Counted from the first letter of the stretch, positions 24,141 to 33,887 are shown. The stretch: DNA of 64,000 nt from Acidobacteriota bacterium (GCA_947467605.1 CANIII010000021.1:1-64000), one strand, 5' to 3'. Made by a program: numbers and translations. The notes: a model not told the origin generated them from the sequence alone.

Positions 24141-26956
24141 TACTTTTCTACGAACTTCTTCCACTCAGCGGCGGTGGCGAGTTGCGCGCCACCGGTCTTT
24201 TCGTAGGCGGCGAAGTAGCGGTTGAAGCGCGCGCGGTCGCTGTCGGCGCTCTCGACCGAGTGGCCGGCGGACTTGGCTTCGTAGATCAGGCGCATCGCGA
24301 GCATCAGCCGATCCTGATCGGTGGCGTGCCGGGTGAGGTACGGATCCAGCACCTTCAGCGCATCCGCCGCCTGGCCGCCCTGCGCCAGCGCCGTGCCAAA
24401 CCGCATCGTCACATCATCAGAATCGGGCCAGAGCAGCGCCGCTTCGCGCAGCAGACCGATCGCATCGGCGGTTTTGTGCAGACGCAGCATCGCGTCGCCG
24501 AGGAGCGTGTAGACGAACGGCGCGTCGGCTTCGGTGATAAGCGCCGTCTGCCAGATCGCGACCGCGTCAGCGTCACGCCCCGTCGCCGCGCGCGACGCGC
24601 CGAGGTAGAACGCCGCGGGAAAAAACTCAGGCGCGGCCTTGAGCGCGGCCTTGAAGCTGGTCTCCGCGCCCTCGGTGTCGTTTTGCGCCATGCGCGCGAT
24701 GCCATGGAGAAACGACGAGGCCGGGTGCGCCGGCGCCGTAGCGACTTCCTGTTGCAACTCGACGAAGCGCCCGGCTTTCGCCGCGATGATCGCATTCGAC
24801 GATGCCGCCGGCATTTGCGGCAGGCCGACGATATTCATGTGGTCAACAAAAAAGCTGACCACGCGCGGGCTCATCACCGACTCGCGATCGAACGACTCAA
24901 TTTTGGACGTGAACGCGATCGGCGCCACCGGCGCAGAGGTTGCCGATGTCGTTGGCGCGCCCGCCACGACCGGTCGCAGCGCCGGTCGCGCGACGTTCGA
25001 GTGCGTCACTGTGAACGGCCGCGTGACCTGTCCGATCTTCTTGCCGTCTATGACAAAGACCGCGCGCGCAACGTAGTCGCCTTCCGCGAGCAGCGCGATC
25101 GGCACCGAGCCTTCCGCCGTCCGCTTGCCGTCGTATTTGCGATCAGAGAACTGCAGGCTCGCGACTTCATTCGGTAGATCCGTCTCGGTCTTGCCGATCT
25201 CGATCTTCGCCGTTGCGCTCTGGAGCGGTCCATTCGCGTCCGAATACACCTCGGCGTACGCCATCAGCGTGTCGGCTGTGATGCGGCCATCCACCGACGG
25301 CCGCGCGTTGCGGCCCACCACCTCGGCCAGCATCAACTCGCCGAACTTCAATTGGCCCGCACTTGTCAGCTTGGCCTCAAACGTTCGCTCGACCGAACCC
25401 GTGCGCCCCGTGGGGTCGACGACCGCCAACTTCAATGTGTAGATGCCCGGCGTGACGACGATGGCGCCCGTGTAGCGCTGCGGTCGCCCGGTATCGTCTT
25501 TCGATGGCAACGACAGCCCGCGCTCAAACTGCGAACTGACCAGGTTGCCGCGCGGATCGGTGACCAGGTAGCCAAGCGAAAAATCGCCAGACGGATTCAG
25601 CGACCGATCGAGCTCCGTCGTGATCAGCACCTTCAGCTTCGGCGTCGCGTCGTCCTTGTAAGTGAACGTGGTGACCTTGACCCCCATGTCCGACAGCGGC
25701 AGCGGATTCTTGAGCGCGTCGACGACGAGTTCATCGGTGGACTTCGTGCTCGCCGGTGCCGCGACCTTGAACTGGGCACGCGAACGAATGTCGGTACCCG
25801 GGCGCGAGACCTTCACGGAAATGTCGTGCGCCTTGCCGTCGCGATCGACGAGGTCGGGCTCGAAGCTGAGCAGGTAGTAACCCGACAACTCGAGATCGAG
25901 TCGCGAGAACACCGCGTTGGCGTTCACCGCGATGGGGAGCACGATGCCGCGCGCTTCGCCGGTCAGGCGGTTGAGACCTTCGACAAAGAGGTCATGGTCT
26001 TCATAGTGCGTCGGCGATTGACCGCGCACGCTGGCATCGGTGAACGAGCCGTCGATCTGCAGCGAATAGAGATTGACCTGCGACTCTGACGTCATCGGCC
26101 CGACCCAGGAGATGTCGGTGACGTTGCGCTCGATCACGACACCTTCTGTGATGAGCACTACGCTCTTGGGGGCGGTGCTGCCCTTGAGCCGTTGAATGAT
26201 CGCCCGCAGCGACAGCAGCGAACTGGTCGTCTGCGCGCGCGCCATCTGGAATATCGTGCGCGCTTCGTTCTCGACCTGCCCCTTGCACGCCTCGTATCCG
26301 TTCACCGGATCGGCGGCCAGGCTGATGCATTCGCGATCGAGCACTTCCATCCACTGTTGCGTCCGGTTGCCCTCTCGGACGAACTGCATCGCCTCGACCA
26401 TGCCGACGCGTTTGGAGAAGTCCGCCTCCACCATCTTGCCGACGCCGTTTTCGAGCAACTTCTTCACAAGCGCATGGTTCGCTGTGAAGCCCACCATCGG
26501 CCCCGTACCGGGGATGAACTCGAGCGAGATGCGGTCCGACTTGTTCAGCCCGTCGATGAATCGCGCCGCCGCCGCCATGATGTTGCGGCCGTTGCCCTTA
26601 TGAATGTTGCCTTCGTCAACGACGATGAGAATCAGCCGCCCGGGTTTGGCACCTTGATTCGTGCTGTACGTTGTCGGCTCCGGATCGGTGCGGTCATCCG
26701 TGCGACGCAGGTTGATGAATTCGGCGGACGTGAGCTTGCGCGTCTTGCCGTCGACCTTCAGCGTGAACTCGTCGAGCTTCAGATCGTCAACGGGCCGGCC
26801 ATTCTTGTCGACGATGCTGACATCGACGGCGACCAGATCGACCCCGGATTTGAACGTGGCCTGTTGGTCGGAAGTTGGCTGGAGCCCCGGACCTGAAGGT
26901 CCGGCCCTCCAGCCCAGGAGCTGAGCCAGTAGAACCGCCGCCAATGTCCAGCGCAT
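24140..26956 (-). CDS. VWFA-related acidobacterial domain protein with C-terminal TPR
   Basis: 938 residues. A hydrophobic signal-like start (MRWTLAAVLLAQLLGW) is followed by VDVSIVDKNGRPVDDLKLDE. The von Willebrand A-like domain then begins with LILIVVDEGNIHKGNG in place of a perfect DxSxS MIDAS. SVVLITEGVVIE lies further on, followed by beta-rich repeats. From about residue 700 there are helical TPR-type repeats (VYTLLGDAMLRLHKTADAIG). It matches the VWFA-related acidobacterial family of exported or surface proteins. Codons 14-27 come from a palindromic element. Partners are unknown. Confidence 0.85.
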   Translation of the reverse strand: MRWTLAAVLLAQLLGWRAGPSGPGLQPTSDQQATFKSGVDLVAVDVSIVDKNGRPVDDLKLDEFTLKVDGKTRKLTSAEFINLRRTDDRTDPEPTTYSTNQGAKPGRLILIVVDEGNIHKGNGRNIMAAAARFIDGLNKSDRISLEFIPGTGPMVGFTANHALVKKLLENGVGKMVEADFSKRVGMVEAMQFVREGNRTQQWMEVLDRECISLAADPVNGYEACKGQVENEARTIFQMARAQTTSSLLSLRAIIQRLKGSTAPKSVVLITEGVVIERNVTDISWVGPMTSESQVNLYSLQIDGSFTDASVRGQSPTHYEDHDLFVEGLNRLTGEARGIVLPIAVNANAVFSRLDLELSGYYLLSFEPDLVDRDGKAHDISVKVSRPGTDIRSRAQFKVAAPASTKSTDELVVDALKNPLPLSDMGVKVTTFTYKDDATPKLKVLITTELDRSLNPSGDFSLGYLVTDPRGNLVSSQFERGLSLPSKDDTGRPQRYTGAIVVTPGIYTLKLAVVDPTGRTGSVERTFEAKLTSAGQLKFGELMLAEVVGRNARPSVDGRITADTLMAYAEVYSDANGPLQSATAKIEIGKTETDLPNEVASLQFSDRKYDGKRTAEGSVPIALLAEGDYVARAVFVIDGKKIGQVTRPFTVTHSNVARPALRPVVAGAPTTSATSAPVAPIAFTSKIESFDRESVMSPRVVSFFVDHMNIVGLPQMPAASSNAIIAAKAGRFVELQQEVATAPAHPASSFLHGIARMAQNDTEGAETSFKAALKAAPEFFPAAFYLGASRAATGRDADAVAIWQTALITEADAPFVYTLLGDAMLRLHKTADAIGLLREAALLWPDSDDVTMRFGTALAQGGQAADALKVLDPYLTRHATDQDRLMLAMRLIYEAKSAGHSVESADSDRARFNRYFAAYEKTGGAQLATAAEWKKFVEK
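26877..26914. repeat. 38-bp palindrome inside the VWFA signal-peptide region
   Basis: GGCTGGAG and CTCCAGCC enclose CCGGACC-TGAA-GGTCCGG, with only CC/CC mismatches between the two stems. It is read in frame on the minus strand as GWRAGPSGPGLQP, just after the hydrophobic core of the signal peptide. The TTCA/TGAA loop type recurs in the weaker hairpin near 388-410. Confidence 0.7.
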
Positions 26957-26960
26957 AGGG

Positions 26961-28556
26961 CTATTCTCGCTTACGGGCCTTCAATGCCGCACCAACAGTT
27001 CTGGCGGCGTGGAGGCCCGGTCCGCCAGTGACGCCGCCACCGCCATGCGTGCCGGCACCGGTGAGAAACAGGCGACCGATGGGCGTCGCGCCGTTCGACC
27101 AGCCCAGCAGCGGGCGCATCGTCCACCACTGATCGATGCTGTGTTCGCCGTGGTAGATGTGACCGCCGCTCGCGCCCCACTCGGCTTCGATGTCGGCTGG
27201 CGTGAACATCTCCTGCGCGATGATGGACGCTTCGAGGGCCGGAGCGTGCGGCGCGATGACGTCCAGCACGCTTCGGAGCAGCGTCTCGCGTGCTTCGGCC
27301 CATGTGCTGTCGCGCACATCCTGCGGCATCGTGTGCGCCACGATCGACATGACGTGCTGACCTTCGGGGGCGAGCGCGCCATCGACCGCGGTCGGCACGC
27401 TGATCTCAAGCCATGGCTGTGCCGGCAGACGCCCGTACTTCGCGTCGTCGAACGCGCGCTCGAGATAGTCGATGTCGGGCGCGATCAGCAGACGTCCGCG
27501 CAACGCGATGTCGTCGCCATGCAACGCGTCAAAGACCGGACGCTCGGACAGCGCGAGATTGATCTTGGCGGTCGCGCCACGCGAGCGGATGTTCTTCACG
27601 CGCTGCTGAAAGGTTGGGGGGAGATCCGCCGGATCGACCAGCGTCTGCAGGGCTGTTTTCGGGGCCATCGCCGCGAGCACGAATCGCGACGTGATCTCCT
27701 CGCCATTCTCAAGCACGACCCCGTGTGCGTCGCCCTTCACGACGCGCAGGCGCGTCACACGCGCGTCGGTGCGTATCTTGACGCCGGCCGCAGTGGCGAC
27801 AGCCGCGAGCGCTTCGGTGAGCGCGCCCGGTCCGCCGGCGTAGGTCACGCCGGAGCCCACAGGCAGTGGATCCTCTGCGAGCCGCTGCAGCAGCATGGCG
27901 CCCGTGCCCGCCGACCAGGGACCGGCAAAGTGGCCAAACGTCGCGCGCGCGGCAATGGTGGCCTGTATCAGATCGTTATCGAACCACTCGGTCGCGATGT
28001 CGGCCACCGCCATCGGGACGTAGCGCATCAGGCGGCTCAGGTTCTTCTTGCCGAGGCCGCGTGCACGGCGGCCGGTGTTGAAGAGATTCCACAGATCCGT
28101 TTTTGACGGATCGTCGATCGGCGGCGCTGGATGGCGATTCAGATCGCGAAACACCATCGCAAGCCGCTGCATCGTGTCGAGGAACTCGCGCCAGCGTCCG
28201 GCATCTTTTGGTGCGAGCCGGTTGATCGACTCTGCCGTGAACACGGGATCGCGATGAAACGTGATGACACTCCCCTCGGGCCCAAGCGTCGTCATCGCGG
28301 GATCGGGCGTGATCATTTGCAGCGGGGCCTTGTCGAATTTCAGTGACTTCAGTGCGCGCGTCACCTCGGCGGTGAGCGGGCCCACCGCGTGCGACAGGGT
28401 TGGTGCCTTGAAGCCCGGAGAAAATTCTCGCGTGATCGCCATGCCGCCCACGATCGGCTGGCGTTCGAGCACCAACACGCCGTGCCCCTGCTTGGCGAGA
28501 AGCGCAGCCGCGATCAAGCCGTTGTGGCCACCGCCGATGACGATGACGTCGATCAT
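26961..28556 (-). CDS. PYROXD2/phytoene-desaturase-like FAD oxidoreductase, copy B
   Basis: 531 residues from the ATG at 28556 (MIDVIVIGGGHNGLIAAALL). Upstream in-frame codons give only a low-complexity Arg-rich extension. The N-terminal dinucleotide-binding motif GGGHNGLIAAALLAKQG and VLERQPIVGGMAITREF are followed by the C-terminal FAD motif GRLFLTGAGTHGGGGVTGGP. This is the COG1233 carotenoid-desaturase superfamily, closest in pattern to PYROXD2-like proteins. Its ATG overlaps the stop of the upstream paralogue by 4 bp. No carotenoid genes (crtB, crtE) are near, so a carotenoid role is not supported. Substrate unknown. Confidence 0.8.
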   Translation of the reverse strand: MIDVIVIGGGHNGLIAAALLAKQGHGVLVLERQPIVGGMAITREFSPGFKAPTLSHAVGPLTAEVTRALKSLKFDKAPLQMITPDPAMTTLGPEGSVITFHRDPVFTAESINRLAPKDAGRWREFLDTMQRLAMVFRDLNRHPAPPIDDPSKTDLWNLFNTGRRARGLGKKNLSRLMRYVPMAVADIATEWFDNDLIQATIAARATFGHFAGPWSAGTGAMLLQRLAEDPLPVGSGVTYAGGPGALTEALAAVATAAGVKIRTDARVTRLRVVKGDAHGVVLENGEEITSRFVLAAMAPKTALQTLVDPADLPPTFQQRVKNIRSRGATAKINLALSERPVFDALHGDDIALRGRLLIAPDIDYLERAFDDAKYGRLPAQPWLEISVPTAVDGALAPEGQHVMSIVAHTMPQDVRDSTWAEARETLLRSVLDVIAPHAPALEASIIAQEMFTPADIEAEWGASGGHIYHGEHSIDQWWTMRPLLGWSNGATPIGRLFLTGAGTHGGGGVTGGPGLHAARTVGAALKARKRE

Positions 28557-30151
28557 CGTTTGGTCTCCGCGATCACGCGCAGCGCGGCGTTCTTGCCGGG
28601 CGCGCCCATGATGCCGCCGCCCGGATGCGTGGCCGAGCCGCACATGTAGAGCTTCTTGATCGGTGTCTTGTAGCCCGCCCAGCCTGGAGCCGGGCGCAGG
28701 AAGAACAGTTGCTCGAGGGTGAGCTCTCCCTGAAAGATGTTGCCTTCGCTCAGACCGAAGGTGCGCTCGATGTCGAGCGGCGTCAGGACCTGACGATGTT
28801 TGATGATGTCTTTGATGTTGGGCGCGTGTTCAGCGATGGCGTCGATGACCGCGTCACCGAAGGCCTCGCGATGGTCGTCCCAATTGAGCGGCGCGCCGGC
28901 GTCATCTCTGAGGTCGTACGGCGCGTACTGCACGAAGCACGACATGACGTGTTTGCCGGGCGGTGCGACAGACGGATCGGTGAGGCTCGGAATCACGATG
29001 TCGATGTAGGGCTTCGTTGAAAACTTGCCGTACTTGGCTTCGTCGTACGCACGTTCCATGTAGTCGACGCTCGGCGAGATCGACATCGCGCCGCGCAGGT
29101 GCGCGCCGGCGCCCGGCAGGCTCGTAAAGTCGGGCAGCGCATCGAGGGCCAGATTCACTTTGCCGGAAGAGCCGCGGTACTTGTAGTGCGTGATGTCGTC
29201 GACGAAGTCGGTCGGCAGATGGTTGTGGCCGACCATGCGCGTGAAGGTCAGTCGCGGATCGACGCTCGACATTACGACATCGGCGAGGTGGTAGTCGCCG
29301 TTCTCGAGCACGACGCCAGAGGCCGTGCCGTTGTTGACGAGGATCTTGCTGACCGACGCCTCGGTGCGAATGTCCGCGCCGGCCGCGCGTGCCGCTGCTG
29401 CAATCGCCTCAGACACCATGCCCGTGCCGCCGCGCGAGAGTCCCCACGAGCGGAAGGCGCCGTCGATGTCGCCCATGTAGTGATGCAGGAGCACGTAGGC
29501 CGTACCCGGCGAGCGCACGCCGAGGAATGTGCCGATGATGCCGGAGGCCGCCATCGTGGCTTTGAGCACGTCGGTCTCGAACCATTGGTCGAGAAAGTCG
29601 ATCGCGCTCATCGTGAGCAACTGCACCTGGTTGTAACGATCGCTGTCGGGCAGCGCGCGGAAGCGATTCAGGATGCCGCGCAGCGCGTTGAGATCCGCGA
29701 GTGTGCCGGCAAACGGATCGGGCGGCGTCATGCCGAGAATCGGCTTCGCGAAGCGGCCCATCTCGACCATGGCGCGGCCGTACTCGTCGTACGCCTCGGC
29801 ATCGACCTTCGAGTGACGCGCAATGTCGCGATACGTCTGTGCGTGATCGTTCGTGCGCCAGAGGTAGTCGCCGTCCGCCATCGGCGTAAACGTGCCGTCG
29901 AGCGGCAGAATCTCGAGGCCATGTTTGGCCAGTTCAAGGTCTCGGATGATCTCGGGTCGCAAGAGCGACACGACGTAGGAACAGACCGAGAACTTGAATC
30001 CCGGAAAGACTTCTTCCGTGACGGCAGCGCCGCCGACGACGTGACGGCGCTCAAGCACGAGGACTTTGCGCCCCGCTCGCGCGAGGTAGGCCGCTGCCAC
30101 GAGGCCGTTGTGGCCCCCGCCAATCACGATGACGTCATATTTCGTCGACAC
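28553..30151 (-). CDS. PYROXD2/phytoene-desaturase-like FAD oxidoreductase, copy A
   Basis: 532 residues if started at the GTG at 30151 (next choice GTG 30160). The frame is open further to 30352, but those residues run through the divergent promoter region and are not FAD-family sequence. Motifs are DVIVIGGGHNGLVAAAYLAR, VLERRHVVGGAAVTEEV and the C-terminal LYMCGSATHPGGGIMGAPG. It is paralogous to the following gene and overlaps it by 4 bp, so the pair may form a complex or act on successive steps. The divergent exported protein starts 85 bases away. Confidence 0.8.
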   Translation of the reverse strand: MSTKYDVIVIGGGHNGLVAAAYLARAGRKVLVLERRHVVGGAAVTEEVFPGFKFSVCSYVVSLLRPEIIRDLELAKHGLEILPLDGTFTPMADGDYLWRTNDHAQTYRDIARHSKVDAEAYDEYGRAMVEMGRFAKPILGMTPPDPFAGTLADLNALRGILNRFRALPDSDRYNQVQLLTMSAIDFLDQWFETDVLKATMAASGIIGTFLGVRSPGTAYVLLHHYMGDIDGAFRSWGLSRGGTGMVSEAIAAAARAAGADIRTEASVSKILVNNGTASGVVLENGDYHLADVVMSSVDPRLTFTRMVGHNHLPTDFVDDITHYKYRGSSGKVNLALDALPDFTSLPGAGAHLRGAMSISPSVDYMERAYDEAKYGKFSTKPYIDIVIPSLTDPSVAPPGKHVMSCFVQYAPYDLRDDAGAPLNWDDHREAFGDAVIDAIAEHAPNIKDIIKHRQVLTPLDIERTFGLSEGNIFQGELTLEQLFFLRPAPGWAGYKTPIKKLYMCGSATHPGGGIMGAPGKNAALRVIAETKR

Positions 30152-30236
30152 GACCTGCACATTGTAGTGGGACGAGGGGAATGGAGGCGTGGGGGAATCG
30201 TCTATACTTTCGTGCCCAGTCGTCCGTAACGACACT

Positions 30237-30833
30237 ATGAAGACACGAGTCGCGCGTTTGTTGACCGTTATTGCTCTGATGACCGCGCCGATGTTGGTTG
30301 GCCTCGCATACTTCACAGCGGAGGATCCGTCGCCGACCGGCGGTGTCTTCATTGAAAGTGATCACACCTTCAAGGTCACCCGTCTCGACAGCGATCGCGC
30401 CCTGGACCCTGTACCCGGCTATGTGCCCGACCAACCCGGCGCTGCGGCCGCGGCCGCGAGTTCGCCGGTGCCCACGCCAGGCCGTGCGCTCGCGTTTTAC
30501 ATCGCCGGCCCTGCCGGATCGCCGTGGCTCGCCTCGGCCCCCACCGCAACGATGTGGTGCTTTGCCGTCGATGGCCACGACGACGGATTCAGGGCGAGGG
30601 CGGTACGATTGCCCGCGACGGTGACGCGGATCAATGCCCTGGCGTATCGCGTGACCTCCCCGGAAATCGAACAGGCGTGGGGGGCGCAACTCGAGGCCTT
30701 TCGGCAGTACGTGCGCGCCCTGCAAGAGAGCACGCGGCCGCGCGAGGATCTCCAAATCATGGTCGGGATTGAACTCGTCGGGGCCGATGGTGTGCGACGG
30801 ATGTACTCCGTGCGCGTCGGACCCCCGCGATGA
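30237..30833 (+). CDS. Hypothetical exported protein
   Basis: 198 residues from the ATG at 30237 (MKTRVARLLTVIALMTAPML), a clear signal peptide or N-terminal anchor; the in-frame ATG at 30189 is less likely. An Ala/Pro-rich linker (AAAAAASSPVPTPG) separates a short beta-rich segment from a C-terminal part with a helix (IEQAWGAQLEAFRQYVRALQ) and final strand RRMYSVRVGP. I do not recognise the family. Its stop overlaps the start of the GT87-PD40 gene by 4 bp, so the two are translationally coupled. Confidence 0.65.
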   Translation: MKTRVARLLTVIALMTAPMLVGLAYFTAEDPSPTGGVFIESDHTFKVTRLDSDRALDPVPGYVPDQPGAAAAAASSPVPTPGRALAFYIAGPAGSPWLASAPTATMWCFAVDGHDDGFRARAVRLPATVTRINALAYRVTSPEIEQAWGAQLEAFRQYVRALQESTRPREDLQIMVGIELVGADGVRRMYSVRVGPPR

Positions 30834-33800
30834 ACCTCCTCAAGCGTCTGCGAGCACCACTCGCCGTCCTGCTCTTGTTGGCCGGCGTCGGGCGTTTCGT
30901 TCAGAACGGCTTCCTGCCAGCGTTGAAGCTGTCGCTCGGCGATTTTCGCGCGAGTTTTCCGACCGAGTACTTCGCCTGGATCCGCCCGGACTTTCCAACC
31001 AAGATGGTGTGGCCCGGCTGGACCTACGGACCGGTGCTGCACTTCATCACCCTGCCGCTGTTTCTTGTTCCGCGCTGGTCGATGGTCGGTGCGGCGTGGG
31101 CCCTGATCAATCTCTGCGCGCTTCTCGCGAGCTTCGTGTACGTGTATCGACTCTCGGGAGCGGAGCGACGCGTGTCATGGGCGGCGATTGCTGTGCTCGG
31201 CGGGCTCTGGGGCTGGTTCAAGCCGATGCAGTCCTGCTTCGAACAGGGCAACATCGAGCTGATTGAAATGGCGATCACGCTGGCCGCACTCGACCGCGTG
31301 CGGCGCGGCCGCGAGCGCGCTGCCGGCATTCTGCTCGGCACCGCCACGATGATCAAGTTCGCGCCCGTCGGATTTGTAGCGTGGCTGGGTCTGCGCGGCC
31401 GCTGGCGGACGGTGACCGCCGCGGTCCTCACCATCGTGGCGATCGCCGGTCTGGCTCAGGTCACGCTCGGATGGCAGAACAACGGGCTGGCCCTGCGGTC
31501 GCTCTGGCTGCGCGGTGTGCCGCAGATCAACGCGGATACGCAAACGGTGATCTCCATCTTTCTGCATCGCGTCGGCGTGCTTGACATGAGCGACGCGTAT
31601 TTCCCGCAACGTTGGTTTCCGGACGCGCGCGCGGCGACGGCTGCCCGCGCCGGTGCGGTCGCTGGACTGGCCTATACCGTCGTCTTTGGCGTGCTGATGT
31701 TCCTCCGCCGGAAGCGCGAATGGTCGCCGCTCGAAGTGTCATCGCTGTTCCTGCCGATGATCCTGTTGCCGACATCGAATCATCAGTACTACTTCGTGTT
31801 CGCGCTCGTGCCGTTGTCGGTGCTCTTTCTGCGCAGTGTGGCAGACCGTCAGTGGGGAGTGCTGACGGCGACGATGGTCACGTACTTCATGATCTCGGCA
31901 CCGTTCCGGTTCACCTGGATCGATCTGGCGAGCCACTTCGAAGAGCCGTTCTTCTACGTGCTCAACTACCACTCGGTCATGGCCTACGGTGCGCTGACGC
32001 TCTGGGGCATTGCCACCTACCAGATGCTGAGTGAACCCGGCGGGGCCGTTGACGCGCCGTCGTTCTGGAAGCCAGGACGACGACTCGCGAGCGCGGCCCT
32101 CATTGTTATGGCGATCGGGGCGAGCGGGGCATGGTGGTGGCGTGGACACGTCCAGCGATGGAGCCCCTCGACGACCGTGGACCATTCACTGGCGGCCGGT
32201 CTGCTGATGACATCGCCGGCGTCGCTGGCGGTGTCCCCGGACGGCACGCGTGTGGCGTACATCTCACCTGAGCGCCGCCTCTGCGTTCGCTCGATCGAAG
32301 ACAGTCGAGAGACGTGCTGGACGGACGCCGACGATCCCGACCATTTCCCACTGGATCCGAGCAGTCCCTTCTTCTCCCCCGACGGCAAGTGGTTGGGTTT
32401 CTTGTCTCGCGGCGGACTGCGCCGGGCGCCGGTGGGCGGCGGCGTGCTGGAACCCATCAATGGCGTGCCGCCCGGCACAACGCCGAGTTGGCCTCGCAAG
32501 GACATGATCTTGATGTCGACACCTGCGGGCATCTTGCGGACGACGCCTACTGGTGATTCGCCCACGGTGGTCATTGAACGTCATCCGGACGAGGGCGCGT
32601 ACTATTCGCCGGTGCTGCTGCCCGCAGGTGATGCGGTGGTCTTCACGATTGCCCCGACGGGAAAGGGGCACGGCGCGGGTACCCTCGTCGTGCAGTCGCT
32701 GACGACCGGCCGGCGCAAGGTCATCGGCCCGGGCAGTCAGCCGAAATTCGACATCTCGAGCGGGCGTCTGCTGTTTGCATCGGCGGGTCACGTGATGGCG
32801 GTCCCGATGGACCTGACGTCGCTCGACGTCGATGACGTCGCGTTCCCCGTCGTGACGGATGTGCGTGTGACGCCAGAAGACGGCGCGCTCTTTGATGTGA
32901 GCGCCAATGGCAGCATCGTCTACGTGCCGCAGACGGCCGAGCCGGCGTCGCCGCGCCAGCTCGTGTGGGTGGATCGGAAGGGCGAGACGTCGCCGCTGCC
33001 ACTGTCGCCGGCGCCGTTCGACACTCCGAAGTTGTCTCCCGACGGCAAGCTGCTCGCTTTCAGCATTCGCAACGTACTGACCGACATCTGGGTCTACGAT
33101 TTTGCCACCGGCCTTCGACGTCGGATTGCTGCGGACGCGAATCGCAATGAAACGCCCGTCTGGATGGGCGATGGGCGCACGGTCTTCTTCTCGGCCAGCG
33201 GCAGTCCAGCGACCGGCCCCATGGTGCTGTCGACGCGCAGCGAGGATGGCGGTCGCATCCCGACCACCCATTGGACGCCCGGACTGCTCGATCGCGAAGT
33301 CGTGCCCCGCCTGACGTCCTCAACACCAGATGGCAAGGTGCTCGTGGGCTCGCGAGGAGCCGGCCTCTGGTGGGTTGATACCGCCCATGACAACAGGGTG
33401 ACCGAGGTCGTGAGCCATGGCCCGAGCGACCTCCCCACGCTCACGATGCGGTCACCAGCCATCTCACCAGACGGCAAGTGGATTGCCTACAGCGCCAATC
33501 GCACGGCAAAGAGCGAGATCTACGTCCAGCCGTTCCCGGCGATGAATGCGGAGTGGCAGGTGTCGAACAACGGCGGCGTAGAGCCGTTGTGGTCGCATGA
33601 CGGCACGGAGCTCTTTTACCGGGGATGGCAGTCGCCGAGCAACGTGTTCGGGATGCTATCGGTGTCTGTGAATCTTCGGGGTACGTTCAGTGCCGGCACG
33701 CCGCAGGTCCTCTTTCTTGAGCCCACGGTCGGCGGGTCTCTGGCCGGTTACGATGTCACGGCCGACGGCAGACGGTTCGTGATGATTCGTCGTGTTCCGT

Positions 33801-33859
33801 CACGAGCGGCCGCGCCTCTGCGCGTCGTGCGGCACTGGGTGGCCCGACTGCCGCGTTGA
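30830..33859 (+). CDS. Fusion: GT87-type membrane glycosyltransferase + PD40/TolB-like beta-propeller
   Basis: 1009 residues in two unlike halves. Residues 1 to about 420 form a polytopic membrane protein with the GT87 (DUF2029) pattern, including FEQGNIELIEMAITLAAL and GILLGTATMIKFAPVGF. GT87 proteins are polyprenyl-phosphate-mannose-type transferases. After a last helix (ALIVMAIGASGAWWWRGH) the rest is a WD40-like PD40 propeller with repeated SPDGKWLGF, SPDGKLLAF and SPDGKWIAYSANR blades and a terminal YDVTADGRRFVMI. In Acidobacteria such propellers usually follow a Ser/Thr kinase and one membrane helix; here the kinase is replaced by a glycosyltransferase. The frame shows no break at the junction. 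Confidence 0.8.
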   Translation: MNLLKRLRAPLAVLLLLAGVGRFVQNGFLPALKLSLGDFRASFPTEYFAWIRPDFPTKMVWPGWTYGPVLHFITLPLFLVPRWSMVGAAWALINLCALLASFVYVYRLSGAERRVSWAAIAVLGGLWGWFKPMQSCFEQGNIELIEMAITLAALDRVRRGRERAAGILLGTATMIKFAPVGFVAWLGLRGRWRTVTAAVLTIVAIAGLAQVTLGWQNNGLALRSLWLRGVPQINADTQTVISIFLHRVGVLDMSDAYFPQRWFPDARAATAARAGAVAGLAYTVVFGVLMFLRRKREWSPLEVSSLFLPMILLPTSNHQYYFVFALVPLSVLFLRSVADRQWGVLTATMVTYFMISAPFRFTWIDLASHFEEPFFYVLNYHSVMAYGALTLWGIATYQMLSEPGGAVDAPSFWKPGRRLASAALIVMAIGASGAWWWRGHVQRWSPSTTVDHSLAAGLLMTSPASLAVSPDGTRVAYISPERRLCVRSIEDSRETCWTDADDPDHFPLDPSSPFFSPDGKWLGFLSRGGLRRAPVGGGVLEPINGVPPGTTPSWPRKDMILMSTPAGILRTTPTGDSPTVVIERHPDEGAYYSPVLLPAGDAVVFTIAPTGKGHGAGTLVVQSLTTGRRKVIGPGSQPKFDISSGRLLFASAGHVMAVPMDLTSLDVDDVAFPVVTDVRVTPEDGALFDVSANGSIVYVPQTAEPASPRQLVWVDRKGETSPLPLSPAPFDTPKLSPDGKLLAFSIRNVLTDIWVYDFATGLRRRIAADANRNETPVWMGDGRTVFFSASGSPATGPMVLSTRSEDGGRIPTTHWTPGLLDREVVPRLTSSTPDGKVLVGSRGAGLWWVDTAHDNRVTEVVSHGPSDLPTLTMRSPAISPDGKWIAYSANRTAKSEIYVQPFPAMNAEWQVSNNGGVEPLWSHDGTELFYRGWQSPSNVFGMLSVSVNLRGTFSAGTPQVLFLEPTVGGSLAGYDVTADGRRFVMIRRVPSRAAAPLRVVRHWVARLPR

Positions 33860-33887
33860 GTCGTCCCGCACTTACAATGTGCGTGGC

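Noticed and set aside
28557-28643. N-terminal extension of flavoprotein copy B
   Set aside because: The residues before ATG 28556 are low-complexity and antisense-like; the nucleotide-binding motif starts right after that ATG.
26961-30151. Carotenoid biosynthesis locus
   Set aside because: Only desaturase-superfamily flavoproteins are present. No crtB, crtE or cyclase is in the window, and the motifs fit PYROXD2-like proteins.
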